From NCBI GenBank assembly GCA_000444245.1, contig ATSW01013165.1, positions 1 through 22,778 of the forward strand: DNA of 22,778 nucleotides, in the 5' to 3' direction. A model generated the notes under the pieces. The model worked only from the letters and a program-made list of their open reading frames with translations, was not told the origin of the DNA and made no database searches. The DNA is from Botryllus schlosseri. Lineage: Eukaryota > Chordata > Ascidiacea > Stolidobranchia > Styelidae. Positions 21,701 through 22,778 of this stretch are shown here, in pieces (the first letter of the stretch is position 1; the number at the start of each line of letters is the position of its first letter). The position numbers were made by a program, and so were the translations under genes.

Positions 21701-22760
21701 GTACACCGTTGCTCATAATGTGGCGTAATTGAATACTCGACTTGAAGCTACTCAATCATGCAGATTAAATTTAAGCCAACATGATCATCAACTATTCATC
21801 CTAATCTACCTCCAGCGAGGGGCATTTAAGAAGGTCCGTGTCATTTCTCAGTGATATCACGCTGGCGCTTATGTTCACGTCTTGCTCCTGCGTGAAGTAT
21901 CCTCCAGACATGCACGGATTCGATGGCTCAAAATACGAGAAATCATCTTGTAGGAAATTAAATATGTAATTATACAACTTAGACGGTAAGACAACGTAGT
22001 CGATACCTTGCATGTCACAGATATACGCCATGGTGATACAATCGTGCGTGACGTCACCGTTGATTTCCCAACTACTGGAATCTTGTTCATCGTCACCAGA
22101 GCTGCACACAAAGACACAGAGGCGGTGATTTAGTGACTACAATGTCCTAACATGAATTATATTTCAAAATACATGGGATGTTGTTTATTTTCACTTTACA
22201 GCTGAAAATTTTCGATGCTGAGATTCGGTCGAAAATCTTTCGATGATTAAATTCCCAATATGAAGTTACACATTCGTGTAACTAACGAGTTCCGCACCCA
22301 TAACGCCGTGTGTAAAGTTCTCTGCTATTTTGCTACAAAAGTTCAGAAAGGCACAACTGAAATGAATATTTAACAGTTCAACAAAAATGGTAGCTATAAT
22401 TCTATAATCGCAACTCTTAAACACCTGACTACCGTCCAGTCCGTGAACAACATATAATCTGGTCAAAATTGAAATCTCAAATTGTTTATCTACACCTACC
22501 TGTAACCACTGCCAAGAGCGCCACGACCAAAAATTAAATCCGACATCTCCCGATTGCATACCGTTTTTCCAGCACAGTAGGATTGTAAATTACTGGAAAC
22601 AGCTTCCTGCGGACATAGCAAGTCAGTATCGTTGCATCTAGACAAAGTATGTGTTGCATATACGATTAACAAACGACGTAACATTGGTAACTTACTGCTG
22701 GCCGGTCGTTGAATTGAACGCAGTGATATTCAGCAAGTTGAAGCGCGACAGTTTTGGACA
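24..22760 (-). CDS. Polycystin-1 family protein (SUEL-like/REJ/GPS/PLAT/TOP), partial at both ends
   Basis: Spliced gene on the minus strand. Exons in transcript order: 22760-22696, 22637-22500, 22101-21810, 21667-21441, 20492-20311, 20255-20085, 19421-19315, 19243-19134, 17855-17774, 17069-16959, 16889-16862, 16121-16020, 15448-15331, 14900-14786, 14242-14081, 14017-13898, 13606-13487, 13426-13302, 10620-10429, 10327-10002, 9260-9022, 8960-8790, 8735-8575, 8519-8359, 7682-7536, 7478-7393, 5647-5502, 4837-4657, 4346-4163, 1674-1439, 763-589, 530-368, 77-24. Phases agree at every junction, giving about 1,665 open codons. Known family role: large membrane receptors with 11 TM segments that self-cleave at the GPS and pair with TRPP (PKD2-type) subunits in cilia, sperm or sensory cells. 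The order lectin-REJ-GPS-PLAT suggests the REJ3/PKD1L2 branch, but orthology is inferred only. Promoter, start codon, TM7-TM11, stop and poly(A) site are outside the contig. Confidence 0.9.
764..1438 (-). other. Intron 30, no feature recognised
   Basis: 675 bp between the TOP and TM6 exons. I see AT-rich unique-looking sequence without a repeat family member, RNA gene or coding frame with recognisable homology. Confidence 0.6.
1439..1674 (-). CDS. Exon 30: TM6 (first TRP-like helix)
   Basis: 236 nt, residues 1457-1535. MLPPDPKLLEDARIGLQKRN precedes TM6 (ISTAYEIVSYILYVILLLMA), then NSSKDPNAYKFHKSLSQVFV, the DPNAY motif typical of PKD1-type proteins. The donor ACCAAT/GTGAGT was preferred over an upstream CAG/GTGTTC in the same phase, since it has the stronger consensus and the extra residues (VFVDSGDLPFTN) match PKD2-type length before the FW motif. 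A long antisense open frame overlaps it on the plus strand and is a shadow. Confidence 0.92.
1842..2034 (+). mobile_element. 193-bp hAT MITE inserted in the end of the larger hAT
   Basis: Ends CAATGTACCCCCTA and TAGAGGGAACATTG form an imperfect inverted repeat. Flanking 8-mers GTGGTAAT (1834-1841) and GTTGTAAT (2035-2042) differ by one base and are the target duplication. The inside is packed with GCGCAC/GTGCGC motifs, which act as subterminal repeats. There is no coding capacity. The insertion is four bases from the outer element's tip, so it splits the outer terminal repeat. Confidence 0.87.
2513..3344 (+). mobile_element. 5'-truncated LINE: C-terminal reverse-transcriptase fragment with (TGTC)n tail
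   Basis: An open frame from 2513 to 3031 encodes the end of a non-LTR RT: RQTLRAIYFSLFHPHLLYGL with CVWG, then QNRAIRNICG, LPDLYNYEIANMMHTF, GYSTR and GPNIWNDVP. This is the RT thumb and following region of CR1/L2/Jockey-like LINEs. The 3' UTR has a two-tier hairpin at 3245-3292 and ends in five TGTC units after AATAAAA (3325-3344). An 8-bp repeat TGAAATAC at 2505-2512 and 3355-3362 may be the target duplication. It sits inside the large hAT, so it is younger than that element. The frame is intact over about 170 codons, which suggests a fairly recent insertion. Confidence 0.85.
3245..3292 (+). other. 3'-UTR stem-loop of the LINE
   Basis: TGGAGGTGAC (3245-3254) pairs perfectly with GTCACCTCCA (3283-3292). 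Inside the loop GGCCT (3264-3268) pairs with AGGCC (3273-3277). It lies 33 bases before the TGTC tail, the position where stringent LINEs carry the structure their RT recognises. The role is inferred from other LINEs. Confidence 0.65.
4163..4837 (-). CDS. Exons 28-29: TM4-TM5 and acidic loop
   Basis: Exons 4837-4657 and 4346-4163, residues 1335-1457. FPHWCLYIAWALVIVTTTAC is the conserved PWWC/YVAW start of TM4, followed by SIMWGPERSNDWLTAII and LSFVQSVFLIQPAKV, the diagnostic YG-x-FG...SFxQSxxxxQPxKV block of polycystins. Exon 29 finishes the TM (VVVMAVVFSVFVKR) and adds an acidic loop (VMQAEEAEEQDYLEQLHMQL). The donor of exon 29 is CTGG/GTTGGT, chosen because it gives the phase that exon 30 needs. 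Confidence 0.92.
4385..4600 (+). repeat. Degenerate TCCAAR-type repeat in intron 28
   Basis: Irregular runs of AAATCCAAATC, ATCCAAGTCTAAATCC, CAAGTCCA and AAATCTAAATC. Similar runs occur at 4010-4065, 7875-8045, 10680-10700 and 13150-13255. It looks like an old hexamer-derived repeat with unit near CCAAAT/CCAAGT. Confidence 0.5.
4838..5501 (-). other. Intron 27, no feature recognised
   Basis: 664 bp, AT-rich, starting with a GA-rich run (GAGAGAGAGACAGAGAG at 4844-4860). A 97-codon hydrophobic minus-strand frame (4979-5272) has no family signature and is best read as chance in AT-rich DNA. Confidence 0.55.
5502..5647 (-). CDS. Exon 27: cytoplasmic loop between TM3 and TM4
   Basis: 146 nt, residues 1287-1335, starting LFRKLAPKKSGKDYVSKS directly after ILIVQ of exon 26 and ending in a Glu/Lys-rich tail (IRNEEEEQEDKKTNKKQG). 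The LFRK start matches the family's LFRRxRP segment. The acceptor GTGTCAG and donor CAAGG/GTAGGG give phase 0 in and phase 2 out, exactly what the neighbours need. Flanking introns are 1,745 and 664 bp. Confidence 0.88.
5695..6159 (-). mobile_element. Second copy of the GACTCGAGTC hAT family
   Basis: The right end reads GACTCGAGTCGAGTCATTACTT... TTAACACCCTG (6121-6159), the inverse of the left end of the copy at 1830-3823. Read on the minus strand it shares CGGCCAA, CAGACATTTCAT and AGAATAGTA in the same order as 2145-2190, so it is in opposite orientation. Subterminal ACTCGAGTC-like motifs are dense at 5715-5850 and 6055-6150. The left end (near 5695) is eroded, and no target duplication could be identified. 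It is in intron 26. Confidence 0.75.
6281..6372 (+). repeat. Dispersed repeat, copy 1
   Basis: Aligns along its length with 15741-15825 with gaps; the 17-bp ATGCATATTGCAATTTC is identical in both. The family and ends are not recognised. Confidence 0.5.
6480..6600 (+). mobile_element. SINE-like core (copy 2)
   Basis: TTTATCTGGGCTC (6530-6542) followed by a TCCTC run and the hairpin CCGCGTAAGCGG (6559-6570) matches, in order and spacing, the region downstream of the tRNA-like head of the SINE at 12790-13051. The tRNA-like head is not convincing here; only an ATTCCC remnant remains. It is in intron 26, opposite in orientation to the other copy. Confidence 0.5.
6680..7290 (+). mobile_element. 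Second LINE fragment (RT C-terminal region)
   Basis: An open frame to 7015 reads LLKRFNVLNIKDMRKQEIAN, FMYQFHCGHYPEYFNDYL, EHKYNTR and ARPAVRNSIPPAIRQS. It aligns with the LINE at 2513-3344 (EIANMMHTF, YFNSLF, GYSTR) but is clearly a different subfamily. About 270 bp of 3' UTR follow, with AATAAA at 7257-7262. The 5' end is truncated and the exact 3' end is uncertain. Confidence 0.72.
7393..7682 (-). CDS. Exons 25-26: TM2 and TM3 of polycystin
   Basis: Exons 7682-7536 and 7478-7393, residues 1209-1286. Exon 25 starts MFSRPTKSNFTRVQRLACGV, matching the FxRPxxSxFTRVQR motif just before TM2; TM2 is about ACGVTLLLCTMVASAMFYG. Exon 26 holds GPIKFSVQQLIVSVQSSLIV and IPVNILIVQ, the TM3 segment. The intron between them is 57 bp (7479-7535); reading through it gives an open frame of plausible look, but the conserved family sequence is only continuous when it is removed (LEIG-PIKFS). 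Confidence 0.94.
7683..8358 (-). repeat. Intron 24 with degenerate TCCAAR repeat at 7875-8045
   Basis: The stretch 7875-8045 carries AATCCAAATG, ATCAAAGTCCAAGTC, AAGCCCAAACCC and AAATCCAGC units like those in introns 17, 18, 28 and 29. The remainder (8046-8358) shows nothing recognisable. A plus-strand open frame over the repeat is not a gene. Confidence 0.45.
8359..8960 (-). CDS. Exons 22-24: intracellular PLAT/LH2 domain
   Basis: Exons 8960-8790, 8735-8575 and 8519-8359, residues 1045-1209. PLAT signatures are clear: WSVAPLWDN, YQLIVKTGKASNAGTKSNIH, FHAGGVVKVILATEKPLGNL, MRIWHDNSGGGKWSSWFL, FYFLCDDWLAIDQSDG. The usual R-x-L-DP segment is divergent (AIRKLSSKENM). The last part, SFKNLFQASTSRDFSDGHL then WFS, is the conserved linker to TM2. 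The domain lies in the first cytoplasmic loop in the family and binds lipid or protein partners. The two introns inside the domain are 54 and 55 bp. Confidence 0.95.
9022..10327 (-). CDS. Exons 20-21: GPS autoproteolysis motif and TM1
   Basis: Exon 20 (10327-10002, residues 856-965) ends with SCRYWNENTEKWDTEG, and exon 21 (9260-9022, residues 965-1044) continues with GCVVSSETTEDVVICLCDHL and TSFG. The motif has the two Trp, four Cys and the HL/T cleavage triplet (His983-Leu984/Thr985) needed for self-cleavage in the family, so cleavage is expected. A 741-bp intron splits the motif after Glu-Gly. TM1 is residues about 1010-1034 (LAVLLTLVVIFILFVVGIIY), followed by the basic stop-transfer run LRREDKKDIEK that leads straight into PLAT. 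Exon 20 also has a likely Cys-rich insert (HETGACCPIVNLAKC). Confidence 0.95.
9261..10001 (-). other. Intron 20, no feature recognised
   Basis: 741 bp splitting the GPS motif. No element, RNA or coding homology was seen. Confidence 0.55.
10429..17069 (-). CDS. Exons 10-19: GAIN-type stalk between REJ and GPS
   Basis: Ten exons (17069-16959, 16889-16862, 16121-16020, 15448-15331, 14900-14786, 14242-14081, 14017-13898, 13606-13487, 13426-13302, 10620-10429), residues 459-856. The first part is helical in look and rich in A, S, L and Q (IGDALQNMTTLTIASS, LRAELVKAV, VQQASSALKSL, LDAVNALSDMTSSLN), as in the alpha-helical half of GAIN domains. Exon 15 has a charged insert (ILEEEENYLSPEERLEYRK) that looks coiled-coil-like. 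Later exons are beta-type: KSFSLPCGSDLL, LVVADKNPFIWDDSADAINS and NPFRIEVPTKK correspond to the FSIP...NPFPF region of human PKD1. Exons 17 and 18 are split by a 60-bp intron (13427-13486). Confidence 0.87.
10704..10923 (+). mobile_element. Foldback MITE, copy A (compact hairpin)
   Basis: Two long arms in inverted orientation. The left arm holds CTAACACTCGTCAGGGGTAA, TCGTCAGCAACTAG and AGAGAATT; the right arm holds AATTCTCT, CTAGTTGCTGACGA and GACGAGTGTCAGCC. The outer borders are AT-rich (ATACAATTGAATT and CCATTCAATTG). The arms are separated by about 40 bp. It lies in intron 18. There is no coding capacity. Confidence 0.8.
11101..12607 (+). mobile_element. hAT-type non-autonomous transposon, 1.5 kb
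   Basis: A perfect 14-bp terminal inverted repeat, CAGAGGTCTCAAAC and GTTTGAGACCTCTG, is flanked by the 8-bp target duplication GTATAAAT (11093-11100) and GTATAAAA (12608-12615), one mismatch. The G+C-rich subterminal GCGGGCC motifs near 11129 and 11158 and CGCAGGCC near 12582 are typical of the Charlie-like group. No transposase frame was seen. It contains a probable second hAT (11666-11952). Confidence 0.9.
11666..11952 (+). mobile_element. Probable small hAT nested in the 1.5-kb hAT
   Basis: The right end GGTTAAGAACCCCTG is the hAT tip CAGGGGTTCTTAACC. The left end CATTGCCTCTTAAC is a diverged inverse match sharing CTCTTAAC. Subterminal CGTACCCC occurs at both sides (11692, 11914), as in this hAT group. 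Flanking 8-mers do not match well, so the borders are less sure. Confidence 0.55.
12790..13051 (-). mobile_element. tRNA-headed SINE
   Basis: On the minus strand the head starts GGGAAGA at 13051. A perfect A box, TAGCGCAGTGG (13044-13034), and a perfect B box, GGTTCGATTCC (13001-12991), form an internal Pol III promoter. The body has TTTATCTGGGCTC (12981-12969) and a perfect 8-bp hairpin GTCGCCGT/ACGGCGAC (12955-12936). It is not a functional tRNA: the 3' acceptor half is replaced. The 3' end is uncertain. It lies in intron 18, in the same direction as the host gene. Confidence 0.75.
13138..13255 (+). repeat. Short TGTC run followed by TCCAAR-type repeat
   Basis: CTGTCTGTCTGTCC at 13138-13151 runs into CAAGTCCAAATCCAAATTC and, further on, AAATCTAAATCCATG. 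The TGTC run resembles the tail of the LINE at 3344, but no LINE sequence precedes it. Confidence 0.45.
14243..14785 (-). other. Intron 14, no feature recognised
   Basis: 543 bp, AT-rich, no repeat family member or coding homology seen. Confidence 0.5.
14955..15293 (+). mobile_element. Foldback MITE, copy B (with about 130 bp extra in the left arm)
   Basis: The arms match copies A and C: GCCGACACTCGTCAGGATT, CAGCAACTAGTAGAGAATTG on the left and CTCGACTAGTTGACGG, GAACGAGTGTCAGCC on the right. The AT-rich outer border (AACTTCAATAT, ATATTCA) is separated from the CCCGAATATTTTC start of the inner arm by about 130 bp (14981-15110) absent from the other copies. The element takes up most of intron 13 and starts 55 bp from exon 14. 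Confidence 0.78.
15449..16019 (-). repeat. Intron 12 with dispersed repeat, copy 2 (15741-15825)
   Basis: 15741-15825 aligns with 6281-6372 and shares the exact 17-mer ATGCATATTGCAATTTC. The rest of the 571-bp intron holds nothing recognised. Confidence 0.45.
16122..16861 (-). other. Intron 11, no feature recognised
   Basis: 740 bp. Overlapping open frames on both strands at 16392-16687 have no recognisable homology. An imperfect GC-rich hairpin-like stretch is at 16524-16550. Nothing else was seen. Confidence 0.5.
16862..16889 (-). CDS. 28-nt microexon (exon 11) of the polycystin gene
   Basis: A 28-nt exon encoding ASREGNQTT plus the first base of a Gly codon. Its acceptor follows a good pyrimidine tract (CATATCCGTTTCAG) and the donor is CTG/GTATGT. 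Exon 10 ends in phase 0 and exon 12 must be entered in phase 1; only an exon of length 3n+1 between them keeps the frame, and this one does. It is too short for ORF-based gene finding. Confidence 0.8.
17070..17773 (-). other. Intron 9, no feature recognised
   Basis: 704 bp of AT-rich sequence. The minus-strand frame at 17079-17393 has no family motif. Confidence 0.5.
17774..21667 (-). CDS. Exons 4-9: REJ region
   Basis: Exons 21667-21441, 20492-20311, 20255-20085, 19421-19315, 19243-19134 and 17855-17774, residues about 185-458. Diagnostic stretches are RIECLFNCKARINS and LRAACLTCKSAGQISYQWR (exon 5), PALVLKSQSLLPGKRY and VNVPPEDGQCDITPKEG (exon 6), TIHCWDWTDEG (exon 7), LAPGIEEEDFW (exon 8) and VTIQVHVVDEFGDKATQT (exon 9). 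These match the Cys-rich YxW, LxPG and VNxPPxGGxC signatures of the receptor-for-egg-jelly module, an extracellular region of polycystins and sperm REJ proteins. Exon 8 splices at the TTTTG/GTACAC donor; this restores phase with exon 9 and gives TGG at the junction. Intron 8 is almost entirely a hAT transposon. Confidence 0.88.
17927..19110 (+). mobile_element. hAT-type non-autonomous transposon, 1.2 kb, filling intron 8
   Basis: A perfect 14-bp terminal inverted repeat CAGGGGTGTCAAAC / GTTTGACACCCCTG has 8-bp flanks ATGTAGAA (17919-17926) and ATATAGAA (19111-19118), one mismatch. Subterminal GACCCGCAGGCCGCG (17944-17958) and GGCCCGCAAGCG (19047-19058) are inverse partners. No transposase is encoded. 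It carries foldback MITE copy C. Without it and one target copy, intron 8 would be 86 bp. Confidence 0.92.
18621..18968 (+). mobile_element. Foldback MITE, copy C, nested in the hAT
   Basis: The best-preserved copy. The arms are near-perfect inverted repeats of about 110 bp: ATACAATTGAATAGTATATT, CGGCTGACACTCGTCAGGGG, TAATCGTCAGCAACTAGTAG and AGAATTGGAGAGAAC on the left, their complements on the right (18842-18968). Each arm contains a small internal palindrome CTGAC-ACTC-GTCAG. About 120 bp of unrelated sequence separates the arms. Confidence 0.88.
19422..20084 (-). other. Intron 6, no feature recognised
   Basis: 663 bp, AT-rich. The plus-strand frames over 19322-19648 run antisense to exon 7 and on into this intron; they are not genes. 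Confidence 0.55.
20493..21440 (-). other. Intron 4, no feature recognised
   Basis: 948 bp. A possible exon at 20690-20763 with good splice sites was tested; it breaks phase with its neighbours, while exon 4 joins exon 5 directly in phase and restores the family sequence. No repeat family was recognised. Confidence 0.55.
21441..22760 (-). CDS. Exons 1-4: two tandem SUEL-like (galactose/rhamnose-lectin type) modules
   Basis: Exons 22760-22696, 22637-22500, 22101-21810 and 21667-21441 encode residues 1-241 of the partial protein. Residues about 1-55 read C-(x)n-LLNITAF-(x)n-CNDTDLLCP-(x)n-NLQSYCAGKTVC-(x)n-IFG, which follows the SUEL lectin pattern (Cys pair, CxGK/RxxC, then FG). Residues about 125-190 repeat the layout: PCMSGG, VNISASVISL, NDTDLLKCP, ANLL and a later FKC. 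The second copy has lost the GKxxC core. The stretch between (residues 68-120, containing SSSWEINGDVTHDC) is not recognised. The end of exon 4 (YKIYSRRTIQID, YVVYVKVSD, EIQEGAPPSL) is already REJ-like. SUEL domains occur before REJ in PKD1L2-type proteins, which supports the call; the lectin assignment itself is moderate. Exon 1 may begin upstream of the contig edge. Confidence 0.72.
22102..22499 (-). other. Intron 2, no feature recognised
   Basis: 398 bp between lectin-like exons 2 and 3. The phases of the two exons fit without another exon between them. Confidence 0.5.
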
Positions 22761-22778
22761 CTGAGACTGCCAAGGCAC
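22761..22778 (-). other. Sequencing adapter (454 Titanium primer B, inverted copy)
   Basis: The last 18 bases, CTGAGACTGCCAAGGCAC, are the reverse complement of positions 6-23. On the minus strand the adapter reads into the contig and ends in TCAG directly before the first codons of exon 1 of the host gene. Both contig ends therefore carry the same primer pointing inwards. Confidence 0.93.

Noticed and set aside
6-22778. 18-bp terminal inverted repeat bounding a giant mobile element
   Set aside because: The sequence is the 454 Titanium primer B with its key; the left copy interrupts a conserved exon.

Overview
This 22.8-kb window is an assembled contig from an animal genome, probably a marine invertebrate. 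It holds part of a single host gene, on the minus strand, that runs off both ends. The gene is a polycystin-1-family (PKD1 / REJ-type) receptor-channel. I placed 33 exons by hand; every exon boundary is a GT donor or AG acceptor on the minus strand, and the reading phase is conserved across all 32 introns. The joined frame is 4,997 nt (about 1,665 codons) with no stop. The domain order, N to C, is two tandem SUEL-like lectin modules, REJ region, GAIN-type region, GPS cleavage motif (HL/T), TM1, PLAT, TM2-TM6, and most of the polycystin TOP domain. The true N-terminus, TM7-TM11 and the C-tail lie outside the contig. The species cannot be named from the sequence; dense short introns, many hAT elements and a REJ-type polycystin fit an invertebrate, perhaps a deuterostome.

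The first 23 bases and last 18 bases are not genomic. They match, in inverted orientation, the 3' part of the 454 Titanium primer B ending in the key TCAG. They form a false terminal inverted repeat, and the gene is cut inside exon 33 on the left and at the first recognised exon on the right.

Layout, left to right (gene runs right to left): 24-763 TOP domain exons; 1439-1674 TM6 exon; 1675-4162 an intron filled by a nest of transposons (193-bp hAT inside a larger hAT that also carries a LINE fragment); 4163-5647 TM4-TM5 and loop exons; 5648-7392 an intron with a second copy of the same large hAT family, a SINE-like core and a second LINE fragment; 7393-8960 TM2-TM3 and PLAT exons; 9022-10327 GPS and TM1; 10429-17069 GAIN-region exons, interrupted by a 2.7-kb intron with a 1.5-kb hAT, a tRNA-headed SINE and a foldback MITE; 17774-21667 REJ exons, with a 1.2-kb hAT (itself carrying a foldback MITE) filling one intron; 21441-22760 lectin-like modules.

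Introns are bimodal: eleven are 54-71 bp, and the long ones are explained in large part by datable, nested insertions with 8-bp target duplications. No retrovirus-like, Polinton-like or toxin element was recognised, and no second host gene.
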